This document shows, one piece after another, positions 8,770-18,006 of a stretch of DNA of 64,000 bases. This DNA is from Variovorax sp. KK3 (GTDB taxonomy: Bacteria; Pseudomonadota; Gammaproteobacteria; Burkholderiales; Burkholderiaceae_C). The stretch lies in NCBI RefSeq assembly GCF_001984055.1, contig NZ_LYVO01000027.1, forward strand, positions 1 to 64,000. Direction: 5' to 3'. The translations under genes and the position numbers were made by a program. The notes under the pieces are model-generated. The model saw only the letters and a list, made by a program, of their open reading frames with translations. It was not told the DNA's origin and did not search any database. The number at the start of each line of letters is the position of its first letter. The stretch's first letter is position 1.

Positions 8770-9857
8770 GGCTGCGCTCCCGTCGCGCTCGCCGCCGCCT
8801 TCACCTTCTGCCCCGCATGCAGCATGTGGACGCCGGCCGTGACCACGGTCTCGCCGCCCTTCAATCCACTCGCGATCGCCACGCTGTCGTTCTGCGCGCT
8901 GCCCAGTTCGACCGGCCGTGCCGCCACCTGGGCGCTCGCCGGATCCACCACCCACACCGTCGGCTTGCCGCCCTGGTGATGAATGGCCGAGAGCGGCAGG
9001 CGGATGGCAGAGCGGCCTTCGACGTCGGGCACGAAGACCGAGGCCGTCATGCCCAGCACCAGCGCCGCGTCGGCACCCTTCACGGCGATGCGTGCGGCAT
9101 AGGTGCGGGTCACGCTGTCGGCATCGGGCGCCAATTCGCGCAACGTGCCTTCGTAGCGCTGGCCGGGGCGCGCCCACAGCGACACCTCGAGCCGCCTGGC
9201 GCGCCGCAGTTCGTCGATGCGCGATTCGGGCACGCTCACCGCCACCTCGCGCTCGCCGTCGGCGGCCAGCGTGACGACCTGCTGGCCGGCCGACACCACC
9301 TGGCCGGACTCGGCGTTGATCGATGCGACCACGCCGTCGCGGTCGGCCACCAGCTCGGTGTAGCCGCGCTGATTGACGCGCAACTGCTGCTGTGCAAGCG
9401 AGGAGCGCAGCTGCGATTCGGATTCGGCCAGCGCCAGGCGCTGCTGGTCGACCTCGGCCTGCGAGGCGAACTTGCGCGCGAGCAACTGCTCAGTGCGCTG
9501 CAGGTCGACGCGGTTCTGCGCGACGCGGCTGCGGGCCGCGTCGACGCTGGCGGCGGCGGACACCACCTGCAGCGCCTCCTGCGCCGGGTCGAGACGCATC
9601 AATGTCTGGCCGCGCCGCACGTGGGTGCCGACCTCGACCAGGCGCGCGACGATGCGGCCCGAGGCTTGGAAGCCCAGCTTGCTCTCGTAGCGCGACTGGA
9701 CCTGGCCCGAGTAGGTGGCACCCACGGTGCCACTGCTTTCGCCGGCCACGACGCTGCGCACGGGCCGGATCTCTTCGTGGGCGGCTTCTTCCTTGGGCGC
9801 GCAGCCGACGGCCAGCAGGGCGGCGCCGAGCCAGGCCAGCACGGTGGGGGGATTCAT
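8766..9857 (-). CDS. Periplasmic adaptor lipoprotein of RND efflux system (HlyD/MFP family)
   Basis: The protein has 363 residues from the ATG at 9857, which has a good ribosome binding site (AAGGAGCTCGCC-ATG). A lipobox (LLAVGC, Cys19) predicts lipidation and anchoring in the inner membrane. The domain order is typical: a lipoyl half (YSGQVQSRYESKLGFQASGRI), an alpha-helical hairpin (QVVSAAASVDAARSRVAQNR on), the second lipoyl half (YTELVADRDGVVASI), then beta-barrel and membrane-proximal domains. It bridges the RND pump and TolC-like channel encoded immediately downstream. It is the first gene of the efflux operon; no dedicated regulator is adjacent. Confidence 0.92.
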   Translation of the reverse strand: MNPPTVLAWLGAALLAVGCAPKEEAAHEEIRPVRSVVAGESSGTVGATYSGQVQSRYESKLGFQASGRIVARLVEVGTHVRRGQTLMRLDPAQEALQVVSAAASVDAARSRVAQNRVDLQRTEQLLARKFASQAEVDQQRLALAESESQLRSSLAQQQLRVNQRGYTELVADRDGVVASINAESGQVVSAGQQVVTLAADGEREVAVSVPESRIDELRRARRLEVSLWARPGQRYEGTLRELAPDADSVTRTYAARIAVKGADAALVLGMTASVFVPDVEGRSAIRLPLSAIHHQGGKPTVWVVDPASAQVAARPVELGSAQNDSVAIASGLKGGETVVTAGVHMLHAGQKVKAAASATGAQP

Positions 9858-9900
9858 GGCGAGCTCCTTCTCCTTCTTGTCGTCGTCGATCAACCGGGCC

Positions 9901-10350
9901 TCAGCGCAGCACGTAGCCGCGCCCTTCCATGCAGGCCTTGAAGGCCCGGTCGTAGGCGGATTTCTGCTGGGCCTGCGCCTGTTGCTGCTGCTGCGCGGCC
10001 TGGCGTTCCTTCATCTTTCCGCGCACCGCGGCGCCGAGCGCGCCGGCGGCGGCGCCACCGGCCGGGTCGCGATCGCCGATCGCGGCGATCGCCGCGCCAC
10101 CCATGGCACCGCGGGCCATCGCGCCGGGTGGCTGGGCTGCAGGCGCGGCGGCGGCCTGCGCCTGTGCCGGGTCGAAGCCGGTCTGGTCGCGGCCCCAGGC
10201 GTAGCACTGGTACTTGTCCTTGTCCTGCTGCTTGGCGCTCTGGCCCTTGGCGGGGTAGATGGCCGGCGAAGCGGTGCCGGCGGCATGGGCCAGGCCGGCG
10301 GCGCCGAGGGTCAGGGACAAGGCGAGGATGGACAGGGTCTTGGAAGTCAT
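9901..10350 (-). CDS. Exported glycine-zipper protein
   Basis: The protein has 149 residues. A clear signal peptide (MTSKTLSILALSLTLGAAGLAHA) is followed by a conserved segment YQCYAWGRDQTGFDPAQ, an Ala/Gly-rich stretch with GxxxG-like spacing (about residues 75-110), a Gln-rich linker and a C-terminal YDRAFKACMEGRGYVLR. The paired cysteines and the YxCxxWxxxQTGFDP and AxxACMxxRGY motifs occur in a widespread proteobacterial family of small exported proteins with glycine-zipper segments; function is not established. It lies 43 bases upstream of the efflux operon on the same strand. A TTGG-type tetranucleotide tract (about 10369-10391) occupies its leader. Confidence 0.8.
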   Translation of the reverse strand: MTSKTLSILALSLTLGAAGLAHAAGTASPAIYPAKGQSAKQQDKDKYQCYAWGRDQTGFDPAQAQAAAAPAAQPPGAMARGAMGGAAIAAIGDRDPAGGAAAGALGAAVRGKMKERQAAQQQQQAQAQQKSAYDRAFKACMEGRGYVLR

Positions 10351-10403
10351 GGCAGGTCTCTCTTTCGTGGGTTGGTTGGTTGATTGGTTGAAGCACGGGG
10401 GGA

Positions 10404-10853
10404 TCAGGTGGGCGGCTGGAGTCGCAGGAACAGGCTCGCGAGCCAGAGGGCGGACACCACGGCATGCAGGTAGAAGCCGGCGCCGCTGGTGGTCAGCGGG
10501 TTCCAGCGCGAGGGCGTGGGAAAGCGCACGTAGCGCAGTTGCTGCGCCAATGCGTTGCCGCGGTCACGCAGGTGGTGCCAGTAGGTGGTGGAGCGGAACT
10601 CCATCACCAGGAAGGCCAGGCTGACGATCAACCCGCCGGTCTTGAGCAGCTCGGCGCGGGCGAAGCTGCTGCGCACGGTGTGGGACGACAGCGCGGTGAT
10701 GATGCTGCCGGTGGTGCCCAGCAGCAGCGCCAGCTGGTAGAAGCGCAGCGTGGCGTACAGGCGCATGAAGTCGCACACGCACTTGTATTCCTCGGCCGGG
10801 TCGCCGGACACCGACGCCGGCGCTGCATCGAGCGCGTCGACCGCCGCGTTCAC
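10404..10853 (-). CDS. Small polytopic membrane protein of unknown function
   Basis: The protein has 149 residues starting from a GTG at 10853 that overlaps the stop of the upstream small gene (GTGA), implying translational coupling. Three hydrophobic segments are visible: QLALLLGTTGSIITALSS, TGGLIVSLAFLVMEF and the C-terminal LHAVVSALWLASLFLRL. Between them lies a basic loop (WHHLRDRGNALAQQLRYVRF). I do not recognise the family. Together with the preceding 63-residue protein it forms a two-gene unit downstream of the large AAA/BTAD regulator. The ORF can be read further upstream, but that extension overlaps the real upstream gene. Confidence 0.7.
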   Translation of the reverse strand: MNAAVDALDAAPASVSGDPAEEYKCVCDFMRLYATLRFYQLALLLGTTGSIITALSSHTVRSSFARAELLKTGGLIVSLAFLVMEFRSTTYWHHLRDRGNALAQQLRYVRFPTPSRWNPLTTSGAGFYLHAVVSALWLASLFLRLQPPT

Positions 10854-11041
10854 GGCTCGCTCCTGCCGCGGCGGCGCACGGTGCGCGGGGCGAAGCGCTT
10901 GTGCCCGCTCAGCACCTGGCACAGCTCGGCCAGCGACTGGAAAGGGGCGGTGCGGCTGCTGCGGACATCCTCCACCACGCCGGCCAGCGACTCGGCGTCA
11001 TGGCGGTACACGCGAACCAGGTAACTGCGAATCTCTCTCAC
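10850..11041 (-). CDS. Small soluble protein of unknown function (63 aa)
   Basis: This short protein has a compact N-terminal core (MREIRSYLVRVYRHDAESL) and a segment FQSLAELCQVLSGHK, then a basic tail (RRRGRSEP). It has the look of a small conserved protein whose family I cannot name. An AAGGAG ribosome binding site precedes the ATG. Its stop overlaps the GTG of the next gene by 4 bases. The gene lies 59 bases after the stop of the AAA/BTAD regulator and could be on the same transcript. Confidence 0.6.
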   Translation of the reverse strand: MREIRSYLVRVYRHDAESLAGVVEDVRSSRTAPFQSLAELCQVLSGHKRFAPRTVRRRGRSEP

Positions 11042-11100
11042 GACGGCTCCTTCTTTCGATGGGAGCCAGTGTCGGAAGCGGGCCTCTACTTATTGGCTAC

Positions 11101-14100
11101 TTATTCGCGAATCGGCGGGGCCTCGGCCTGGGCCAGCCGCAGGCTGCGGTACAGCTTCTCGGTGCCGGCCGAGGGCGGCAGGCTCAGCGTGACCGACAGC
11201 GTCTGCTTGAGCCGCCGGTAGGCGCTGACCGCCTCGGGCAGGCGGTCGAGGCGGTGATAGCAGCGCATCAGCCCTTGGTAGAAGGGCTCGACCACGTCGT
11301 CGGCCTCCAGCCCGCGCAGGTAGAAGGCGATGGCTTCTTCGGGCCGCTGCGCATGCTCCAGCGCGCTCGCGTGGTCGGCCACCGCCTGGATGAATTTGCC
11401 GCGCAGGCGTTCGCGCTGCGCGACCGGCCAGCTCTCGCCTTCTTCTTCGGCCAGGAAGGCGCCGCGGTAGAGCGCCAGCGCCTCGCCCAGGGCCGTGCCG
11501 TCGGCGGCGGCCTTGGCGCGCGCCGTGGCCAACACGCGTTCGAAGGCCCAGGCGTCGACCCACACCAGCGCGCGGTCGAGCGAGAGCTGCCCGCCTTGCT
11601 GGACGACGGCATCGTCGGTGCCGAGCAGGCCGCGCAACCGGCGCACCGCGGCGGCCAGCGAGCGCGCGGCCGCGTCGCCGGTTTCGTCGGGCCAGAAGGT
11701 GTCGAGCAGCACGCCCTCGGGCGCGGCGCCGCCGCGCGCGACGACGGCCTTCAAGAGCGCCAAGGTCTTGCGCGGCGCCTTGCGGCCGAATTCGACCGGT
11801 CGGTCGTCCACTCGCAGCTCGAAGCCGCCCAGCGTGCGCACGCGCACCGGCCAGGGCCAGTGGGGCAGCTCCTGCGACGGGGGCTCGATGCGCCAGCGCC
11901 GGATCAGCCCGCGCACCAGCTCCAACTCGATGCCGTGGGCGATGGCCAGGTGCAGCAGCACCGGCTTGCGCGTGACGGCGCGGTGCGCGTAGGCGGCCCT
12001 CGTGCGGTCGGCCGCCGCCAGCGCGAAGCCTTCGGCCAGCTTCCGCAGCGTGCGCGCGGCATCGCCCTGCACGTGGGCGACGTAGGCTTCTTCGAGCAGC
12101 AGCTGGGCCTCCATCGCCTCCAGGTAATTGCCGCGCGAGAGCGCGCGCGAACGCTCGACGATCGCCAGCGCCCGCGCGGCCTCGCCACCCTCGGCCAGTG
12201 CGCTGACGTAGAGCGGGGGAAACACGGCCTGGAAGTAGGCGGCGCCCACGCGCTCCACCGCCTCGAGCCCCTGCTTCGCGTAGCCCAGCGCGGCCTGCGT
12301 CTCGCCCTGCAGTTGCGCCAGCATCGTGCGCGCCACGAAGTAGTTCATCTCGGCATCGCGGCTGCCGCGCGCCGGGTGCACCTCCATGCGTGCGATGCGC
12401 GCGCGGGACTCGGCCGCGCGCCGGAAGGTGAGGTCGAGGTAGGCATGGAACTGCATGGCCGCGAACTCGGCCTGCAGCAGCCCTTCCTCGCGCGCCAGGT
12501 CCTCGGCCCGCTGGAAGCGCATGGAGGACGCCTCGAAGTCAGCCTGCCGCAGGTCGTGGATGGCGCGAAAGATGTACCAGAAGGCGCGGTTGAGCGCGCT
12601 GGCGGGCAGCGTCTCGACGGCCGGGTCGACCTGCCCGATGAGCCGCAGCGCGAGCTCGTGCTCGGCGGCGTTGTGGAAATAGGTGATCAGGTGGGTCGCG
12701 GTGACCAGGCGCTGGTTCCAGTCGATCGCGTCGTCGCCCACCAGCGCCAGCAGCCGCGGGCCGAAGCTGCGCACGGCCGGGTGGCCCAGGCGGCAGAAGG
12801 CGAGCGCGGCATGCAGCGCGGTCAGGCTCATGAGCTCGATGCTGCGGGTCGGGAACACCGTCTCGCCGGCCATCAAGGGTTCGAGCCGATCGGCCCAGGG
12901 CGCCACCTCCGACCAACCCAGGCGCGCGAACCACAGCGTCTGAACGACCGCGGCGCCGCAGGCGAGCTGGCCGACCGCATCGCCGGACTCGGCGAAGCGC
13001 TGGTGGCGCGCCTGCAGGACCTGCAGTGCACGGTCGGGCGCGATGGCCATCAGTGCGCGGCCTTCCCAATAGCCGAGCCACGGATCGCGCTCGCGTTCCG
13101 CGGGCGGAATGCGGGCCAGCCAATCGAGCAGGGTCTGTCGCCGGCCCTGCTGCAGCAAGCCTTCGGCCTGCACGCCGGCCAGCCGCGCGCAGGCCGCGCC
13201 GTCGCCGGCTTCCTCGTACAGCGCAAAGGCCTGCTCCCCGTGGCCTTCGGCTTCCAGCAGTTGCGCAGCACGGGCCGCCACCGCGCGCAACTCGTCGGCA
13301 CCCCAGGCCGCGCGGGCCTGGTGCTGGAGGAAGCTGCGGAACAGCGCGTGGAACTGGAACACGTGACCGGCCGCCGGCTGCGCGACGCGGCGCCGGTCGG
13401 TGAACAGGTGGCGCTTGTAGTGATGGTCGAGCAGGCGCCCGGCCTCGGGCAGGCCGGTAAGCTGTTCGGCCAGCGGCACCGTCATCAAGGGCAGGAAAGC
13501 CAGTTGCATGAGCGCGCGCCGGTGCTCGGGCGCGGTGCCGTCGAACACGCGCTGCGCGAAGTAGCCGAACACGTGCTGCAGCGATTCGGCATCGTCCTCG
13601 TCGGGTACGCCGGTGGGTTGTTGCCGCGCGCGCGCCAGCAGCAGCGTGAGCCCGGCAGCCCAGCCGTGCGAGCGCAGCTGCAGCGCGTCGACCCGCGCCT
13701 CGTCAGCCACGCCGCGCTTGCGTGCGATGGCCCGCGTTTCGGCGGGCGTCAGGCGCAGCGCCTCGCCGTCGACCAGCGCCATCGCATCGCCGGCCAGCAG
13801 CCCGGCATAGGCCGCGGGCGGCTCGGCCCGGCTCAGCACGAAGACGTTGGCGCCGTCGGGCACCTGCGCCATGCCCTCGGCCACGATCGCGTGGAAGCCG
13901 GCGCCCTCGGGCACGTCCTGGAAGTTGTCGAGCACCAGCACCGCATCCGCACCGAGGCCGGCGTACAGGTCGCGGAAGAAGCGCCGCGCGAAGCCGCGCA
14001 GGTCGGGCAGGTACTCGGGTGTGAGCAGCGGCAGCCGGTCGCCCGCGCCCGCCGCAGACGCGGCCAGCCGCAGGTGGTAGATGAAGGAGGCAGGGTCGGC

Positions 14101-14316
14101 ATCGGCGGCATCGACCTGGTACCAGATGCCGCCGCGCTTGCGGGCTTCGAGGTGGCCGGCGAGCAGCGTGGTCTTGCCGGCGCCGGGCTGGGCGGCGAGC
14201 CAGACCACCGGCTGCCGCGCTGCCTTGTCCAGCAGCGTGAACAGGCGCGTTCGCGCCAGCACGTCGTGCAGACGCGGCCGCGAGATCTTGGCGAGAGTCA
14301 CCTGCTTTCCGGCCAT
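11101..14316 (-). CDS. Large AAA-ATPase transcriptional regulator with C-terminal BTAD domain
   Basis: The protein has 1071 residues. It opens like MalT/LuxR-type STAND regulators (KISRPRLHDVLARTRLF), with a Walker A (AAQPGAGKTTL, residues 41-51) and a Walker B-like ADAVLVLDNF near residue 135. A long central region of helical, TPR-like repeats follows. The C-terminus from about residue 820 has a winged-helix module (VRTLGGFELRVDDRPVEF ... RKTLALLKAVVA ... LLDTFWPD) and then a bacterial transcriptional activation domain (about 920-1060). Such proteins sense an inducer through the repeat region and activate transcription. Targets are not known, but the divergent gene at 14410 shares a mirrored leader with it. 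Confidence 0.88.
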   Translation of the reverse strand: MAGKQVTLAKISRPRLHDVLARTRLFTLLDKAARQPVVWLAAQPGAGKTTLLAGHLEARKRGGIWYQVDAADADPASFIYHLRLAASAAGAGDRLPLLTPEYLPDLRGFARRFFRDLYAGLGADAVLVLDNFQDVPEGAGFHAIVAEGMAQVPDGANVFVLSRAEPPAAYAGLLAGDAMALVDGEALRLTPAETRAIARKRGVADEARVDALQLRSHGWAAGLTLLLARARQQPTGVPDEDDAESLQHVFGYFAQRVFDGTAPEHRRALMQLAFLPLMTVPLAEQLTGLPEAGRLLDHHYKRHLFTDRRRVAQPAAGHVFQFHALFRSFLQHQARAAWGADELRAVAARAAQLLEAEGHGEQAFALYEEAGDGAACARLAGVQAEGLLQQGRRQTLLDWLARIPPAERERDPWLGYWEGRALMAIAPDRALQVLQARHQRFAESGDAVGQLACGAAVVQTLWFARLGWSEVAPWADRLEPLMAGETVFPTRSIELMSLTALHAALAFCRLGHPAVRSFGPRLLALVGDDAIDWNQRLVTATHLITYFHNAAEHELALRLIGQVDPAVETLPASALNRAFWYIFRAIHDLRQADFEASSMRFQRAEDLAREEGLLQAEFAAMQFHAYLDLTFRRAAESRARIARMEVHPARGSRDAEMNYFVARTMLAQLQGETQAALGYAKQGLEAVERVGAAYFQAVFPPLYVSALAEGGEAARALAIVERSRALSRGNYLEAMEAQLLLEEAYVAHVQGDAARTLRKLAEGFALAAADRTRAAYAHRAVTRKPVLLHLAIAHGIELELVRGLIRRWRIEPPSQELPHWPWPVRVRTLGGFELRVDDRPVEFGRKAPRKTLALLKAVVARGGAAPEGVLLDTFWPDETGDAAARSLAAAVRRLRGLLGTDDAVVQQGGQLSLDRALVWVDAWAFERVLATARAKAAADGTALGEALALYRGAFLAEEEGESWPVAQRERLRGKFIQAVADHASALEHAQRPEEAIAFYLRGLEADDVVEPFYQGLMRCYHRLDRLPEAVSAYRRLKQTLSVTLSLPPSAGTEKLYRSLRLAQAEAPPIRE

Positions 14317-14321
14317 GCGCT

Positions 14322-14404
14322 CCTCCGTCCGGCGGATGATACGGCGCGGGCACCGGCGCTACGATGCGGCTCGCGCGAATGGCGCGCTAACGAACGGACG
14401 GAGG
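14322..14404. repeat. 10-bp inverted repeat forming mirrored leaders of two divergent genes
   Basis: CCTCCGTCCG at 14322-14331 is perfectly complementary to CGGACGGAGG at 14395-14404. Each arm contains the GGAGG ribosome binding site of one of the two divergent genes, so both messages begin with almost the same leader (CGGACGGAGGA, a few bases, ATGGC). Confidence 0.75.
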
Positions 14405-14409
14405 AAGCG

Positions 14410-14850
14410 ATGGCAACGGACAGCAGCAGCCCGGTCAATTTCGGCGCGGGCCGCAATGGATGGTGGGGCTTCGACCTCGCGAAGTGGCCTTGGCAGGCGG
14501 GAGCGCCGCAGTTTCTGGACCAGCAGATCAACCCGGGCTGGTCGGTGTTCAACATCACCTACAACAACTCGTCGGCGCCGGCCATCGAGCGCGACGTGCT
14601 GCAGCAGCACAGCTACGGTCGCCAGATCGGGCGGGTGATGGACGCGGTCTCGGTGCTGGTCGAGCAGCTGCCAGCCGCCGCGAAGCGCGACAAGCGCGTG
14701 GCCGAGTTCATTGCGCTGGCGAAGGACGTCGAGCGCATCAAGGACGATGCCCGGCTGCCGCGGCTGGAGAGGCTGCAGAAAGAGATCGACGCGCTCCGCC
14801 AGGAAGACCCGCCCGCCTACGAGCGGCTGCGGCGCACCATCGTGCGCTGA
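14410..14850 (+). CDS. Hypothetical protein, divergent from the AAA/BTAD regulator
   Basis: The protein has 146 residues, with the ATG at 14410 preceded by GGAGGAAGCG. The N-terminal half is Trp-, Asn- and Gly-rich (GRNGWWGFDLAKWPW, INPGWSVFNITYNN). The C-terminal half is charged and helical (YGRQIGRVMDAVSVLVEQLP, LPRLERLQKEIDALRQ), with coiled-coil potential. There is no signal peptide or membrane segment, and I do not recognise a family. The charged helices resemble small cytoplasmic accessory or granule-associated proteins, but this is not enough to assign a role. Divergent placement makes it a likely target of the regulator at 11101-14316. Confidence 0.75.
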   Translation: MATDSSSPVNFGAGRNGWWGFDLAKWPWQAGAPQFLDQQINPGWSVFNITYNNSSAPAIERDVLQQHSYGRQIGRVMDAVSVLVEQLPAAAKRDKRVAEFIALAKDVERIKDDARLPRLERLQKEIDALRQEDPPAYERLRRTIVR

Positions 14851-14869
14851 GCGTGCGGGCCGGCAGGCC

Positions 14870-15943
14870 TCAGCCCTTCGCCAGTGCCGCCACCACCGCC
14901 TCGCCCATCTCGCGCGTGCCGACGCGCTCGCAGCCGGGCTGGAAGATGTCGCCGGTGCGCAGGCCGTCGGCCAGCACGCGGCGCACGGCGCGCTCCACGC
15001 GCCCTGCCGCGTCCGGCAGATCGAAGGAGTGGCGCAGCATCATCGCCATCGACAGGATGGCAGCCAGCGGATTCGCGAGGTTCTTGCCGGCGATGTCGGG
15101 CGCCGTGCCGTGCACTGGCTCGTACAAGCCCATCGTGCCGCTGGCCATCGAGGCCGAGGGCAGCATGCCGATGGAGCCGGTCAGCATGGCCGCGGCGTCC
15201 GAGAGGATGTCGCCGAAGATGTTGCCGGTGACGATCACGTCGAATTGCTTCGGGGCGCGCATGAGCTGCATGGCCGCGGCATCGACGAACAGGTGCGTGA
15301 GCTCGACGTCGGGGTACTCGGCGCCCACGCGCGTGACGACCTCGCGCCACAGCTGCATCACCTCGAGCACGTTGGCCTTGTCGACCGAGCACAGCCGCCG
15401 CTGTCGCATGCGCGCGGTGCGGAAGGCGACGTGGGCGATGCGCTCGATCTCCGGTTCGGAATAGCGCATGGTGTTGAAGGCCTCGCGCTCGCCGCGGGCG
15501 TTGATGCCATGCCCGCGGGGCTCGCCGAAGTAGACGTCGCCGGTCAGCTCGCGCAGGATCATCAGGTCGAGCCCCTCCACGACTTCGGGCTTGAGCGTGG
15601 ACGCGCCGAGCAGTTCCGGAAACAGGAAGGCCGGACGGAAGTTGGCGAACAGCCCCAGGTGCTTGCGCAGGCGCAGCAGGCTGGCGCCGGGCCGCATCGC
15701 GAAGGGGATGGCCTCGTCGCCGGGCATGCCGGCCGAGCCGAACAAAATGGCGTCGGCACGGCGGCCGGCCTCGAGCGTGGCATCGGGCAGCGGGTCGCCC
15801 GCGCTGTCGATGCCGGCCTGGCCGATCGGCGCTTCCACCAGCTCCATGGCCTGGCCGGGGCCGAGCACGGCCTTCAACACACGCACGGCCTCGGCCGTCA
15901 CTTCGGGGCCGATGCCGTCGCCGGGCATCACTGCAATCTTCAT
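14870..15943 (-). CDS. leuB: 3-isopropylmalate dehydrogenase-like enzyme (LeuB family)
   Basis: The protein has 357 residues and belongs to the isocitrate/isopropylmalate dehydrogenase family, which oxidatively decarboxylates 2-hydroxy-3-alkyl succinates with NAD. Visible hallmarks are [10 protein letters not shown] (N-terminal), [36 protein letters not shown] and [27 protein letters not shown], which contains the metal-binding aspartates. Several normally invariant residues differ from biosynthetic Leu[10 protein letters not shown] instead of [15 protein letters not shown] instead of SDEASML, and no GGPKW segment. It is the last gene of a Bug-leuC-leuD-leuB operon, 15 bases after leuD. These deviations and the context suggest a specialised paralogue acting on a related substrate; leucine biosynthesis remains possible. 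Confidence 0.88.
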   Translation of the reverse strand: MKIAVMPGDGIGPEVTAEAVRVLKAVLGPGQAMELVEAPIGQAGIDSAGDPLPDATLEAGRRADAILFGSAGMPGDEAIPFAMRPGASLLRLRKHLGLFANFRPAFLFPELLGASTLKPEVVEGLDLMILRELTGDVYFGEPRGHGINARGEREAFNTMRYSEPEIERIAHVAFRTARMRQRRLCSVDKANVLEVMQLWREVVTRVGAEYPDVELTHLFVDAAAMQLMRAPKQFDVIVTGNIFGDILSDAAAMLTGSIGMLPSASMASGTMGLYEPVHGTAPDIAGKNLANPLAAILSMAMMLRHSFDLPDAAGRVERAVRRVLADGLRTGDIFQPGCERVGTREMGEAVVAALAKG

Positions 15944-15958
15944 GGGAACAGGCTTTCT

Positions 15959-16564
15959 TCAGGGGGTTGAAGAGGCCGGGGCGCGCTCGCGCTCGTAGGC
16001 CTCGATGCGCGCCGTCTGGCGCAGGGTGTAGTCGAGCTCGTCCAGGCCTTCGAGCAGGCAATGGCGCGCGAAGGCGTCGATCTCGAAGCGGGCAGTGGCG
16101 CCGTCGGGGCTGCTCACCGTTTGCGCGGCCAGATCGATCTGCAGCCGCGTGCCGGGCGCGCGCTGCAGCATGTCGAGCAGGCCCTCGACGTGCGCCTCGG
16201 GCAGCACGACGGGCAGCAGCCCGTTCTTGAGCGCATTGGTGAAGAAGATGTCGCCGAAGCTCGGCGCGATGACGGCGCGAAAGCCGCCATCGGCCAGCGC
16301 CCACACGGCATGCTCGCGCGACGAGCCGCAGCCGAAGTTGCGCCCGGCCACGAGGATGCGCGCATCCGCATAGGCCGGGTCGTTGAGCGGGAAGTCCGGC
16401 CGCCGAGCGCCCTGCGCGTCGTGCCGCACGTCGCGGAACAAAAAGGCGCCGAAGTCCGCCGAGCGCGGCTTCTGCAGGTAGAGCGCGGGCACGACCTGGT
16501 CGGTGTCGACGTTGATGCGCGGCAGCGGCGCGGCCACGGCATCGAGTTGGGTGAAGGCATCCAT
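15959..16564 (-). CDS. leuD: 3-isopropylmalate dehydratase small subunit
   Basis: The protein has 201 residues from the ATG at 16564 (GAGG eight bases upstream). It shows the LeuD swivelling-domain motifs NVDTDQVVPALYL near the N-terminus, RILVAGRNFGCGSSREHAVWAL and IAPSFGDIFFTNALKNGLLPV. With LeuC it forms the [4Fe-4S] hydrolyase that isomerises 2-isopropylmalate to 3-isopropylmalate through an alkene intermediate; related pairs act on citraconate or methylmalate. It starts 11 bases after the leuC stop and is followed by leuB after 15 bases. The very long in-frame extension upstream is the shadow of leuC. Confidence 0.92.
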   Translation of the reverse strand: MDAFTQLDAVAAPLPRINVDTDQVVPALYLQKPRSADFGAFLFRDVRHDAQGARRPDFPLNDPAYADARILVAGRNFGCGSSREHAVWALADGGFRAVIAPSFGDIFFTNALKNGLLPVVLPEAHVEGLLDMLQRAPGTRLQIDLAAQTVSSPDGATARFEIDAFARHCLLEGLDELDYTLRQTARIEAYERERAPASSTP

Positions 16565-16575
16565 GGCGTTCGTCC

Positions 16576-18000
16576 TCAGGCCGGCAGCAAGGTGCGCACG
16601 TCGGTGAGCCGCCCGGTCACGGCCGCGGCCGCCGCCATGGCCGGGCTCATGAGGTGCGTGCGCGCGCCGGGGCCCTGGCGGCCGACGAAGTTGCGGTTGG
16701 AGGTGGAGGCGCAGCGCTGGCCCGGCGCGACCTGGTCGCCGTTGGTGCCCAGGCACATAGAGCAGCCGGCGTGGCGCCACTCGAAGCCGGCCGCGCGGAA
16801 CACGGCGTCCAGGCCTTCGGCCTCGGCCTGTTGCTTGACCAGGCCGGAGCCCGGCACGACCCACGCCTCCACGCCATCGGCCACGCGGCGGCCGCGCGCT
16901 ACCGCCGCGGCGCTGCGCAGGTCTTCGATGCGGCCATTGGTGCAGGAGCCGATGAAGACGCGCTGCACCGGTACGTCGCTGAGCGCCTGGCCGGGCTCGA
17001 GGCCCATATAGGCGAGCGCACGGCGCACGGCCTCGCGCTTCTCGGCATCGGGCGCCGCCGCCGGATCGGGCACGCGGCCGGAGATGGGCAGCACGTCCTC
17101 GGGGCTCGTGCCCCAGGTGACCATGGGCGCGATGTCGCTGGCATGCAGGCGCACGTCGCGGTCGAAGTGCACGTCGGCGTCGCTCGGAAGCTGGCGCCAG
17201 CGCGCGACGGCGGCGTCCCAGGCTGCGCCCTGCGGCGCATGGGGTCGGCCGGCGAGCCAGGCGAAGGTGTCGTCGTCGGGGGCGACCATGCCGGCGCGCG
17301 CACCGGCCTCGATCGACATGTTGCACACGGTCATGCGGGCTTCGATCGACAGCGCGCGGATGGCCTCGCCGGCGTATTCGATGACGTGGCCGGTGGCGCC
17401 GGCGGCGCCGATGCGGCCGATGATCGCGAGGATGATGTCCTTGGCCGTGACGCCCGCGCCGAGCCGCCCGTCGACGGTGATGCGCATCGTGCGCGGCTTG
17501 CGCTGCCACAGCGTCTGGGTGGCCAGCACGTGCGCGACTTCCGAGGCGCCGATGCCGAAGGCCAGCGCACCCAGCGCGCCGTGGGTCGAGGTGTGGCTGT
17601 CGCCGCAGACGATCAGCATGCCGGGCAGCGACAGCCCCTGTTCCGGGCCGACCACGTGGACGATGCCCTGGCGCCGATCGTCCAGGCCGAAGAAGCGGAT
17701 GCCCGCGGCGGCGCTGTCGTCGTGCAGGGCCTGGGCCATCGCGCGCTTCTCGGCATCGCCGATCTGCGCCAGGTCGCGCGAGCCGGTGGGCACGTAGTGG
17801 TCGGGCGTGGCGAAGGCCAGGTCGGGCCGGCGCACCGGCAGGCCGCGCTCGCGCAGCATCTGGAAGGCCGGCGCCGAGCCGTCCTGCACCAAGTGGCGAT
17901 CGACGTAGAGCAGGCTCTGGCCGTCGTCGCGCTGCATCACGACGTGCTGCGACCAGATCTTGTCGAAGAGGGTTCGGGGCGATGAAGAGACAAGGGTCAT
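16576..18000 (-). CDS. leuC: 3-isopropylmalate dehydratase large subunit
   Basis: The protein has 474 residues of the aconitase superfamily. It has [11 protein letters not shown] at the N-terminus, [21 protein letters not shown], and the three iron-sulfur ligands in [13 protein letters not shown] and [12 protein letters not shown], followed by [22 protein letters not shown]. All catalytic landmarks are intact. It pairs with LeuD encoded immediately downstream. It begins 6 bases after the stop of a Bug-family receptor gene, so receptor and enzymes share a transcript, unusual for purely biosynthetic leuC and suggestive of a catabolic or salvage role for an imported hydroxy-acid. Confidence 0.94.
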   Translation of the reverse strand: MTLVSSSPRTLFDKIWSQHVVMQRDDGQSLLYVDRHLVQDGSAPAFQMLRERGLPVRRPDLAFATPDHYVPTGSRDLAQIGDAEKRAMAQALHDDSAAAGIRFFGLDDRRQGIVHVVGPEQGLSLPGMLIVCGDSHTSTHGALGALAFGIGASEVAHVLATQTLWQRKPRTMRITVDGRLGAGVTAKDIILAIIGRIGAAGATGHVIEYAGEAIRALSIEARMTVCNMSIEAGARAGMVAPDDDTFAWLAGRPHAPQGAAWDAAVARWRQLPSDADVHFDRDVRLHASDIAPMVTWGTSPEDVLPISGRVPDPAAAPDAEKREAVRRALAYMGLEPGQALSDVPVQRVFIGSCTNGRIEDLRSAAAVARGRRVADGVEAWVVPGSGLVKQQAEAEGLDAVFRAAGFEWRHAGCSMCLGTNGDQVAPGQRCASTSNRNFVGRQGPGARTHLMSPAMAAAAAVTGRLTDVRTLLPA

Positions 18001-18006
18001 GGACGG

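Noticed and set aside
10750-14850. Very long plus-strand reading frame (over 1300 codons) opposite the BTAD regulator
   Set aside because: It is a frame shadow of the minus-strand genes, rich in Arg, His, Gln and Ala without domain motifs; only its last 146 codons (from 14410) are a real gene.
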